Source of the DNA: Gnetum montanum
Taxonomy: Eukaryota; Streptophyta; Gnetopsida; Gnetales; Gnetaceae
Assembly (NCBI GenBank): GCA_015680685.1
Contig: MNCI01002041.1
Coordinates: 924,547-988,546, forward strand
DNA length: 64,000 nt
Direction of reading: 5' to 3'
Below are positions 13,145 to 22,819 of the stretch, one piece after another (within the stretch, counting starts at the first letter, position 1; every line of letters begins with the position of its first letter). A program made the translations under genes and the position numbers. The notes below the pieces were generated by a model that had not been told where the DNA came from, ran no database searches, and was given only the letters and a program-made list of their open reading frames with translations.

Positions 13145-13520
13145 TAAGAGGTAGTAGTAGATGGCCCACCATGGCCTTAAATTGGCAACGTTATGGCCTA
13201 TCATGGCCTTAAACTAGCAATGTGCTGCCTGCCATGGCCCTAAATTGGCAACACATGATTAGAAATGGCCTTAAACTAGCTATATACATGGCCCACAATT
13301 GCCTTAAACTAGCAACGTGCAGCCTGCCATGGCCCTAAACTAGCAATGCACATCTCAAAATGGCCTTAAACTATCCCCCTTAATCCTACCAATAGGGCCT
13401 AGAATGGCCTTAAACTACTGTTGGGTCCCATAATGGCCTTAAACTAGTAGCCTCAGTCTACTAAGATCTAAAACTAGCATGCACAGCCTGCCAAGGCCAA
13501 AATTGATACAAACATGCTTA
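13145..13520 (+). repeat. Protease-side minisatellite of element N
   Basis: About 14 degenerate units around ATGGCCTTAAACTAGCAA, spacing roughly 20-35 bases. The same motif occurs after protease in T (56620-56820, reverse) and E (44165-44430), so it is an inherited part of the family and not a local expansion. Confidence 0.75.
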
Positions 13521-13680
13521 CCTCTTATAGTAACTTGCATGCATACTTAGTCAAACATCACTGCATTATTTTTTCCACTTGTGTACATTGACTTTATGAA
13601 ATAGGTGTTGTTTGACATTTTTTTGGTTTATTTTGCATAAACATGACATAGCTATGCATGAGTAGATCTTCTTGCCTTTG

Positions 13681-13785
13681 GTCACTAAGGCCTATGACAA
13701 TGGAGCATTCAAGCTTTTTGACCAAGATAGAAATGAGTTTTCCAATCTAGTGAAAGACTCATACCTGAAGTTGTACTATGCATAG
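13681..13785 (+). pseudogene. Remnant integrase C-terminus of element N
   Basis: Reads VTKAYDNGAFKLFDQDRN, then about 17 further codons ending YYA*. This matches the last codons of the E polyprotein (VTKAYNNEAFKLADMDGN ...) and of T. It is the only piece of pol left in N and marks the right edge of the internal deletion. Confidence 0.8.
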
Positions 13786-13789
13786 TATG

Positions 13790-14180
13790 CAATGCTACAC
13801 ATAAATTCAACACGATGAGCACTCATCAGCTACAACATTAAACTGGCATATCTCATCCACTACGACATTAAATTGGCACATACAAACAATTCATCCACCA
13901 TGATGCTAAACTAGCATAGCTCATCCTTGGTTCATGATGCTAAAATAGCATAACAACTCATCCACTATAATGTTAAATCAGCATAGCACGTCCACTATGA
14001 TGCTAAACTAGCATAGCCAACATCTGCTTTGACACTAAATTGGCACAGCATTCATCTGCTATGACACTAAATTAGCACACAACAATCCGCTAGGACTATA
14101 AATAGCACACCATGATATGTTAGGACCTTAAACTAGTAAGTCTCCAGTCTACAAAGATCTTAAACTAGGTTTGTAGTTAG
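13790..14180 (+). repeat. Integrase-side minisatellite of element N
   Basis: Degenerate units around CATGATGCTAAACTAGCATA. The counterparts are at 36830-37160 in E and 47780-48335 in T. Unit cores resemble those of the protease-side array (both carry AAACTRGC). Confidence 0.75.
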
Positions 14181-14309
14181 CCACACACAATTTTGCAAGC
14201 AAGTGAGCAAGTATAACTCTAAATTCCCTATCCCCTCTGCCCCCCAACCCACCAACCCGCCCAACTCTTTTCTACACCACATGGGCAAGGATACTATAGT
14301 CCCAAAATG

Positions 14310-14790
14310 AAACACCTACAACTGATGTAGCCTTTGGAGCACTTGCAACATCATCACCCCCAAGCATTTTCCTAGCTTTTTGAACTCTTGCAACTGGTGT
14401 AGCCTTGGGAGCACTTGCAGCATCATTGCCTCTAGGAATTTTACTATATTTTTGAACTCTTGCAATCAACATGGCCTTGGAAGCACTTGCAGCATCATTG
14501 CACCCAAGCATTTTACTAGCTTTTTGAACTCTTGCAATCAGCACAACCTTGGGAGCACTTGTAGCATCATTATCCCTAGGCACTTTACTGGATTTTTGAA
14601 CTCCTGCAACTAGTGTAGCCTTTGGAGCACTTGTAGCATCATCACCCCAAGGAATTTTACTAGCTTTCCAAGAACTTGCAACTAGTCCAACCTTTGGAGC
14701 ACTTGCAACATCATCACCCTTAGCATTTTTTTGGCTTTTCAAACACTTGCAACTAGTCTAGCCTTTGTAATACTTGTAGCATCTTCACCC
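14310..14790. repeat. 72-bp tandem repeat in element N
   Basis: Six to seven direct copies of a 72-base unit, beginning AGCACTTGCAGCATCAT and containing TTTTTGAACTCTTGCAA. Because 72 is a multiple of three and the unit has no stop in some frames, long ORFs appear on both strands (reverse 156 codons, forward 77 codons). I regard these as consequences of the repeat. Confidence 0.8.
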
Positions 14791-15739
14791 CCAACATTTT
14801 ATTTTCATTGTGTGTTGTGTGTTTTTTCTTGTCTTCTTGGAGTTTTTTTTGTAGGATGAAGCCCTAGGCGATCGTGCAAAGATGCATCTCATTGTAGCAA
14901 TAAGTCACCACATTGTTTTGATGTGCATGATTGGACTAGCCAAGCCACTCAAGAGTGCACATCCCTACTATCCTATTATAGCCTACTTACATCCATCCTT
15001 ATGTCCCAATACTCTTGCATTCCCCTGCATAGCCAAGATTGCAAACCCCTCTAACACACACGTGTTGTGACTACATGGCACCCTCTCCAAGTCAAACCGT
15101 AGAACCCAAGGTGAACGTAACATAAGTCATCCTGTGGGAAGCCTCTGTTTGCTCTTCAAAGCTCATGTGGATGTAACATAAGTCATCTTGGAGAAGAAAC
15201 ACGTGTCCTACAGATGCGATGCAATTTCACAAGCATCAAAGCAAAGCCCATATGGTGGCATGCAGTCCACTTGATGGAAAGCACCCTCGTAGTTATCATT
15301 TAGCAATGTTTAGAGCCCAAAGAAGATTCACCCCACAAATAAAAAAAGTGAAAAAGAAAAAAAATGGGGAAAAGCATGTTCCCAAGCAAATCAATAGCAC
15401 TACAATTTCACAACTGGTGTAGTCCTAAATCCACACTAACTCTCTCATAAGCACTCTGACGAGAGGTCAACATTTTTAAGGGCAAGCCACTCTAGTGCCA
15501 TGGTCACCATCAACAATGATGTTTCCACATCATAACACCCTATTTACACCTCATCTTCCTTTTTATCCTTAGCAAATTATCTACACCTTTTATTCCTAGC
15601 ATACTGCTATCCACAACACTCTTGAGCACAATGCAGCAACATCCAATCAAGTACTAAAGAGGGATGTTGTTGTCAACCCTACTATGGTGTTTTGCTATTC
15701 TTTGTCGATGTCTCTCAGGCCACTCCTTTAGACATCAAT
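14791..15739 (+). other. 3' untranslated region of element N
   Basis: No gene. Contains a stretch around CTTCTTGGAGTTTTTTTTGTAGGATG that is recognisably shared with E at about 37380-37460, then an A-rich run at 15340. A segment just before the polypurine tract (TTTGTCGATGTCTCTCAGG) is shared with E and T. Confidence 0.5.
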
Positions 15740-15752
15740 AAAGAGGGGTTAA
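15740..15752 (+). other. Polypurine tract of element N
   Basis: AAAGAGGGGTTAA directly before LTR 2. E has AAAGAGGGGCCAA and T has AAAGAGGGGCCAT at the same place. Confidence 0.85.
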
Positions 15753-16413
15753 TGAAACACCACCAAATTTGGACTACAACATCTTAATTACAAATTTTTC
15801 TAAGTGTCAGCATGAGGCCACTTTCTACAAATTTTTCTAAGTGTTGGAACTACGCTCTTCACTACCCTAGAGCATAGTCAACCCATTAGAGAGTGTAGTT
15901 AAGAAAAAAAGGTAATTTTGCAATTTTTCCAAAGTGTCATTGCAAAGCCAAAAGCTAAAAATTTCTCTAAGTGTTAAGACTACGCTCTCCACTGCCCTAG
16001 AGCATAGTCAACCTCTCCTAGAGAGCATAGTTAGCATGAAGGCCTAGTTTTCACAAACTTATCTAAGTGTTGAGACTACACTCTCCACTACCCTAGAGCA
16101 TAGTCAACCTTATGTTGAGTGTAGTCAACACAAAGACTAGTTTTGCAGATTTTTCTAAGTGTCAAGCCAACTACTGCAAAATTTTCTAAGTGTTGAGACT
16201 ACGCTCTCGACTACCCTAGAGCATAGTCAAGCATAGTTAGCATGAAGACACAATTTTTTGCAGATTTTCCTAAGTGTTGAAACTATGTTCTCCACCAGCC
16301 TAAAGAGTAGTTAAGCATAGTCAACTAGAAGCCAGTTCTACAAGTTTTGACAAGTGTTGAGACTATCCTCACCCCTAGTTAGGAGTGTAGTCAACCTTCC
16401 ATGGAGAGCATAG

Positions 16414-16414
16414 N
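16414..16414. other. Assembly gap marker between duplicated ends
   Basis: One N. The about 46 bases before it (from TCACCCCTAG to GAGAGCATAG) are repeated right after it. It is probably an unmerged contig overlap, not a biological duplication. Confidence 0.8.
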
Positions 16415-16902
16415 TCTCACCCCTAGTTAGGAGTGTAGTCAACCTTCCATGGAGAGCATAGTTAACACATAGCCATTTTTTGTAAAATTTTTTAAAGTGT
16501 TGGACTATGGTCTCCCCAATTCTAGAGTGTAGTTAGCCAGAATATCCTCTAAAGGCCTCCACAATGTAGCACTAGTATTTAGCCTAGCTCTGACTCATCT
16601 TTGACAAGAATAGTTAGCAAAATGCATCTTTTTTGTATCCCTTTTGTCCCCAAAATTGTAACTATGCTCAACCCCACACAAGACAGTGGAGAGCGTAGTC
16701 TCCAAAGTTGCATTTTTTAGGTACATTGCGGTCCTCTTAGCACATATACATGCAATTGGCAACATAGTCGCAATCTTACAATCTTGTAGAGTCCAGTAGA
16801 GTATAGCAAGGCACAACACTACTAGCCTTAGTGAAAAGCATAGTCCCAATTGTCTCCTCTGTCACATGGTAGTTACTCTAGTTTTCATGCTAAACCTAGT
16901 CC

Positions 16903-16910
16903 TATAAATA
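16903..16910 (+). promoter_or_regulatory. TATA box in LTR 2 of element N
   Basis: TATAAATA at the position equivalent to 8151 in LTR 1. Confidence 0.55.
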
Positions 16911-17639
16911 ATCCCATCCTTAATGTTTTAGGGGTTGGGAAAAATTGAAGCATTGGCACATTTTGGTTAGCAAGAATCAAAGCATTAATGAACCAAAGGC
17001 ATTCTAACAAACTAGAGAGAGGCAAAGTTGTGAACCATCGCAACTCATCGTAGTCCACCACTATAGCCCACTGCACACTACAATGGCCAACTCGGCAAGC
17101 ACAGAAATGATGGTAGAATATTAGTCTTCATGGCTAGACACTCTCGAGACTATGACTACACTATCCATTACATCTATTATACACTACATGCCTTCTCACC
17201 CCTTTTGGTGTTAACTATGCTCAACCCCATTTGGGGTGGTGTTCCATTTCTCTCTCTCTTTCCTTACATTTTTAGCATTTTATTTGCATTTTCTATTATT
17301 TTAATACATATTCATGCCTAAAACTACACTTGGGTGATGACCCCTCGCATGTTGGCATCCTCAATTTTGCTAAAAAACCTTACTACACTCGACCCCATTG
17401 ACACTGTTAACAACACACAAACATTTATCATTGTTTCACCTCAATATCATAGGTAACCATGCTACACCTTGGTTGCATTTGATAAGTTCCTATTCAATCA
17501 ACAAAACCATTCAAGGCATCCCATCTCTACCTCTAGCAAGCCTTCATGTGGATGCAGGATCAAACTATGCACCCATGGACCCCTTGGCATTCCAGCCACC
17601 AACATTTTTGATTGCTACACTTACCTAAATGCTAGTTGA

Positions 17640-19442
17640 GGATTCAATGCATACACCCTAGACTCTTGTAAGTGTGAGACCATAGGACAACATCCATTTG
17701 GATGTTCATATTGACATATGCCATAATTAGTATCATCATCAAAGTCAGTTTCCACAACTTCTTCTACTACAGTAGCTTTGCCCTTACCTCTCTAGTAGGC
17801 ACGTTCAACTTCCTTCTACCTCATGTGATCATGGTCACTATTCTGTTCTTTGGATGCTTTAGTAATTTTCATAGTAGTTTGGAACTTTTCATTCAAAGAG
17901 TCTCATAATTTATCAACCTTGTTGAAATATCAAAAACAAATTTTTGAATTAGCAAGGGTTTTTTGTTTACCACCTCATCAAGTGATGCATCCTCCTCTTC
18001 ACAAAATTAGACCTTCCTTTTCGTTATAGAAGGATTCCTATTATACTCTTCTACACTTTTTCTTTTTTGTAACTCACCTTCTTCTTTTACTACCTACTCT
18101 ATCAGCCTTTGTATTTGATGAGCTCTTAGTTCGGATGGTCTCCCTCGGGCATAGACCCCAAGAGTTCTTCTAAATTTTTCTCTAAGCCCATCTATGATAT
18201 GGTAGAGTTGTTTCCTCTAAGAATAACCATGGCCAGGGCCTTGATGTAAGAGAGAATAATATCTACCCATGGTAGCATCCAAGGGTTCTTGTGTACCCTG
18301 TTTCCAGCCTTGGAGTTTCCTTCTCAGATTGGAGACTTTGGAGTATGTCTGGTATTTTTCATTAAAGAGTTCAAGCATTGTACTCCATTTGTGAATTGAT
18401 TCTAGCTCTAAAGAGTAGTACTAGCTTTCAGCTTCTTTGATGAGTATCTTGGGAAAAAGCTTGAGTTTCTACCAATCATTTTCAATGTCCTGCAAGGCAC
18501 AGACATCATAGAAATCTTATAAATGTCTCTACGAATTAGAGTTATATTCCCCCTCAAATCTTGGGATATTATTCATGTCTAAGTGCTTGATCCAACTATT
18601 TTTCACTTGCCTAGTTGGGATCTTAACTACCTTAACAATGTTAAGCATGCTTTGAGTTGCCAATAGGGGTTCATCATCATCATTGTGTTGATGGTGCTGA
18701 TGATGGTTCTCACCACCCTTGCATTCTTGATGGCCTTGATGGTCATTGTTGCCTCATTGATCACCTTTATCATGATTATTTTTATGGTAGCTTCTATGAG
18801 AACTAGAAGATGAAGAGGAGCATTCAGAATTGGATGAAGAGGATGTGGATGAAGGTGGACCACCACCACCACCTCTTTGCTCATTACGATCATCATCCTT
18901 AGATCCCTTACCATTATGAGGTTTGCCTGAGTTCCTGCATTGAATATCACTTTTTCCTAAACTTGGTTTATTAATAGTGGATCACAAGTTTAGGGCCACA
19001 TCCTCATCAACAACAATAGGGGGTGGAGAATCTTCATGTTGAGAATTCATAGAGGGAGGATCCTCATTGTCAATTTGGTTTAACAAGAATAAGGGATTAG
19101 TGAAGTGTTTCCATTTTGCAAACTCATGGTGCTTCTCTTGGTGTTAATCTCACTTACGTTGTGTTTTAGTGGGATGGTAGTCCCAAGTTTCATAACCATT
19201 TACAATGTATTCCTCTTAAATATCTAAGATTCCTAACTTCTTAATGGTTTGAAATAGCATCCTAGGCACAGATCGATTGGGGGGCATTACAATGTTGCCC
19301 TACATGTCACCCATTGCAACTGCTCATCCTAGTGTAGGATGAAGGTGAAGTTTGGTACATACGCATCAAGATGAGTATATACCACATTACACTCCTATGG
19401 GATTGACAATTTAACATATTCATACTTGTGAGAAGAAGACAT
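17640..19442 (-). pseudogene. Decayed gag of element B
   Basis: Reverse strand from ATG at 19442 (MSSSHKYEYVKLSIP). It aligns by eye with gag of element A along most of its length, including the block equivalent to A 3158-3352 (here about 18430-18620) and the zinc-knuckle remnant near 17640-17720 (C-Q-Y-E-H-P-N-G-C). Stops are numerous. A low-complexity segment around 18650-18950, rich in ATCATC/CACCACC runs, produces a 107-codon reverse ORF with no recognisable domain. Confidence 0.65.
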
Positions 19443-19573
19443 TTTGTAATAAGTAAAATATTAGTGTGCCTTTTTAATTATATATCATGTGAGAGTAATG
19501 TTGACCTTAAGTTCATCCAATGATATTAATAATGGTTACTAATCCTAGCTAGCACACATTTCAACAAACAAGG

Positions 19574-19591
19574 TCCCTGATAATGATGCCA
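19574..19591 (-). other. Primer-binding site of element B (tRNA-Asp type)
   Basis: The reverse strand reads TGGCATCATTATCAGGGA, closer to the Asp-type consensus than the site of element A. Confidence 0.65.
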
Positions 19592-19594
19592 ATG

Positions 19595-20451
19595 ATGAGT
19601 GATGAGGTACCCCTATGCCCAACCATAAAAATCATAAAGCATTCATGTGCAATCTGGTTGAATTTTGTGGACTCTATAGTTTTTAGTACACTAGTCTTCT
19701 AAGAAGTGAACTTTGTCCTAAGGTCATTTGTTGTTTTCCCAATTACACTTGTGAAGTACAAGGGTATGGTTAAGTGTAATTGATACATATGATTTTTATC
19801 ATTTTATGTTTTATGTTCTTTGATGCTTGAAGAGATAGAGATAAAGTAATTTAATGACTAATTTGATTTAACTAACTAACTGGTCTCTAACTAGTCCTAA
19901 CATAAGCATCTGGTCCCACTTTTTATACACATCCTAAACCCATGTATCCATTGCTAGGTTACCAAGCACTACGCTACTAGGTGCACTAAGCAATAATGCT
20001 GCTGGGATTACCAAGAGAATACATGCTACACTCGAAGTAGTCATACTCATGTATTTAATCTATCTAGCTTAATTGATTAAATATTTAATAAAAACAATGG
20101 ATGCATATATAAAGCATTTAAACTATCTAGAATGCTACAAGGTTTATCAAGAAGCTTGTCCTTATTGTCGTACACACTATTGTGCTTAGGTACAAAAATG
20201 GTTGAATAAAATCCATACACTCAATTACTCCTACTACAAGTACTCGAGAAAATACTCCAATGGAAAAACTACAAGAGCTTTGCTACACGATGACTGACTA
20301 ATGCCATAAATGTGGCTAGTGAGCATGTATTTATAAGCAAAAATGGATCCTACATTGACAGGGCGACATTGACGCATGAAATGATGCGTCGACAAGGCCA
20401 CATTGATGGGGCTCAGTCAATGAGGCCTCGTCAATGTAGCCAATCATGACT
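19595..20451 (-). repeat. 5' LTR of element B
   Basis: Runs from the primer site to a TGAGTCATGATTGG end (reverse strand). The outer 110 bases are rich in short palindromes such as GACGCAT...ATGCGTC and ACATTGAC...GTCAATGT. The outer boundary is set by where C-LTR similarity resumes. Confidence 0.6.
20328..20335 (-). promoter_or_regulatory. TATA box in LTR of element B
   Basis: TATAAATA on the reverse strand, at a similar distance from the primer site as in element A. Confidence 0.45.
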
Positions 20452-20455
20452 CATT

Positions 20456-21578
20456 AGTGTGGTTATGTTTGTTTGGGTGTGTTGTGCTTATGACATGTGT
20501 TAGCTTAAGTTAGCCAAAATGTGTACATGTATTGGCAAGTGGTGCTAGCATGAGGGTGTGGACCAGTTGGTGATGAGACAACTTAGAGGTACTATGGATT
20601 GACCCCTAGTATGATGCATTAGTGAGGATCCTATCTCAGGCCTCATCTTGAAAGTGTAAGAGCATAGTTGTGTTCATCCCTACGACTAGTCCATGACATA
20701 GGTGTGTTTATCCTTATCACCAATCCTCTAGAAAGCTAGTGGTTGTGGGTCATATGTTGATGAACCTTAGCACCAGTTGGATAATTAAAAGACTAATAAA
20801 AGACCTATAAGTAATGGTTGTTATGAGTACTCATGGCAATGTTTTACATGTTACATTGAGTGTGGATATGCTAGCCACCACATGAGCTATGTATATGAGA
20901 GTATTAGTTTGTGAGTCATTTCATTAATAATATGTGTTCTAATTGGACTATGATTGTGTGGGTCATGGACTATTCAATGGTATATTATGGGTATGAGGAC
21001 ATGGACATTATGATGTCATACCATGGATTTATCTATGATTGTATGATAGTATGTTAGCATTATGGGTGCTATGGTGTGTGTTGTTTTGAGCATGTGTAAG
21101 ACTAATAGTTGTTGCAGGTTGTCTTGTACTCGACTCCTCTCCTCTAGTGCAGCACTTGTCAACCATCTAGCAAAGGAAGTGTAAAGGCTTCCCACTCAGT
21201 TGTGTACTAAGTTTATTTAATTACAAGTGAAAGGCATAGGAGCCTAGATGAGCATGAAGAGGGAGAGTAGAGGAGGAAAAATTCTTTAGTACTTGGTTAA
21301 TGTATATTTTCATGTACAGTGATATGAACTAGATATCATTGTATGAAAGTCTCTGTACTCTTTATGTGTTTTTGTATTTTAGTGGAGTAGTGCATTGTTT
21401 GCTTTATGTAGAGGCATGAATTTTTATAAAGTGAACTGCATGTTTACTTTTAAGTGTGGTAGCAAATTTCTGTACTATTTAACCTTCCTTATATTATTGG
21501 TTTTTAGTTATCATGATTCCATTCTAAGATTACTTGATCCTAGGCATCACCTTGCCCTAGCTAGGGTAGGGTGTTACA
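20456..21578 (+). repeat. 5' LTR of element C, second part
   Basis: Aligns with 27600-28761 of the 3' LTR, starting at TGTGGTTATG and ending GTGTTACA just before the primer site. Confidence 0.9.
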
Positions 21579-21581
21579 TTG

Positions 21582-21599
21582 TGGTATCAAAGCTAGTTT
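21582..21599 (+). other. Primer-binding site of element C (initiator-Met type)
   Basis: TGGTATCAAAGCTAGTTT, three bases after the LTR. TGGTATCAGAGC is the usual plant Met-tRNA-primed site. Confidence 0.85.
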
Positions 21600-21659
21600 A
21601 CTTCAATGTTGTATGATGGTGGGGGTACTCATCCATTTGTGTGATTTTAGGTTACCAAG

Positions 21660-22735
21660 ATGTATAGTAGATGTGGTCATGATGATGGTGGGACCCATAA
21701 AATAGAAGGGCCTAATGATGGAAAGGAGTAGCCTCCTCAAACATCTAGTAGTGGTCCTACAAATAGGTAATAAGGGCTTGTACAACAATTTTTATAGATC
21801 CTACAGTAGCATGTTCCAACTAGTGATGCTCCTGTTCCCATGATTAGGGAAGTGGGAAGTGGTAGTGGTAGTGGCAACTCAGGAGAATCAAACAAGATGC
21901 CTATCAATAGGGAACTAGTAGAGTAGTTTTGGAAGTTGGGACCTCCTAAATTTGATGGCACTAAGGATTCCACTGTAGCTACAAAATGGTTGGCAAAATT
22001 GCAAAATGCTTTTAATTTGATGGGCTATTCATTAGTTTAGTAGACTCACTTGGCAGTTTATCAATTGGTTGGTACTGCTCAATGTTGGTGGAAAACTAAA
22101 GAGTAGGCCAAGGGATGGACTATTCAAGAGGTAGCATGGGATGATTTTCTAGCATTTTTCAAAGGCTGTTATGTGTCTACCTAGTATACATAGGCTAAGG
22201 AGGATGAGTTCTACCATTTGTATCGAGGTAGTTGGTTTGTGATAGAGTATGATGCTAATTTCTCTAAGTTGAGTAGTTATGTAATCCAGATGTAGATAGA
22301 TGCTCGGGAAAGGGTGAATAGGTTTGATACCATCTTTGAAGGATCACCTATTACCTCTAAGATTGACTTCCTATGATGAAGCTAGAGTAGTAGCCATGGG
22401 TTTAGAGAGGAGTCAACAAGAAGATATAGCACATAGAGAGAGGCAACAAGGGTAGAAGAGAAGATCAACATCTGGAGAGAGGCCTAACCCCTCTGAGCAA
22501 GCTCATGGCCATGGAGGAGAGTGTCCAACACCTACTCATGGTCTTACTATTGAAGTTGGTCATGGCACTATTATTTCTTATAGATGTTGGCACCTTGGTC
22601 ATCTATAGAGGGATTGCCAAAATTATTTTGCATGTGGGTGGCCAAGACATCGAACTTGGAAGTGCCCAAAGCAAGCAAGTAGTAGTGGAGGAGGCAAAGG
22701 CTAAGGAAAACAACCTCTAGTTTAGGGTGGATGTG
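21660..22735 (+). pseudogene. Decayed gag of element C
   Basis: Starts near the ATG at 21660 (MYSRCGHDDGG). The retrotransposon gag domain is readable from about 21930: FWKLGPPKFDGTKDS, then WLAKLQNAFNLMGYS, AVYQLVGTAQCWWKTKE and the arginine-poor tail YDANFSKLSSYVIQM. Near 22580-22660 there are remnants of a CCHC-type knuckle (C-W-H-L-G-H-L, then D-C). CAG codons have become TAG at several places, for example two consecutive TAG codons near 22037. It would have encoded capsid and nucleocapsid. Confidence 0.75.
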
Positions 22736-22819
22736 GAGCACAAATCACTTAGCCTAGAGGGGGGACTAGAGGACTCTAGGATAGGTGTATGCCTTAATAG
22801 ACCAACCTTTGGACATTAG

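Larger units (their letters stand above)
7226..17619 (+). mobile_element. Element N: internally deleted Tat-type LTR retrotransposon
   Basis: Forward element with LTR 1 (7226-8870, 5' end missing), primer site 8877, gag-protease, a minisatellite, only the last about 35 codons of integrase, a second minisatellite, polypurine tract 15740-15752 and LTR 2 (15753-17619). It belongs to the same family as E and T (gag, protease, primer site, polypurine tract and LTR start TGAAACACC are shared). It lacks the antisense gene, RT, RNase H and nearly all of integrase, so it could only have moved with help from a full element. Confidence 0.85.
15753..17619 (+). repeat. LTR 2 of element N
   Basis: Starts TGAAACACCACC and ends GATTGCTACA. 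About 15800-16560 is an array of roughly 90-base units with hairpin-forming inverted pairs (GACTACGCTCT / AGAGCATAGTC). A single N at 16414 is flanked by an exact duplicate of about 46 bases, so the copy number here is uncertain. Confidence 0.85.
17620..20451 (-). mobile_element. Element B: fragment of an A-like retrotransposon
   Basis: Reverse-strand fragment: 5' LTR (about 19595-20451), Asp-type primer site and gag. Protease, RT, integrase and the other LTR are missing: at its left edge it abuts the intact 3' LTR of N, and nothing of it is recognisable on the far side of N. It inserted into the 5' LTR of C, which resumes at about 20456. Confidence 0.7.

Noticed and set aside
14272-14742. 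156-codon reverse ORF with 24-residue repeats, looking like a repeat protein
   Set aside because: It is fully explained by a 72-bp DNA repeat without stops, and the opposite strand is equally open.
18627-18950. 107-codon reverse ORF of H/M/I-rich composition
   Set aside because: Low-complexity trinucleotide-like sequence inside the decayed gag of B, in a frame different from gag.
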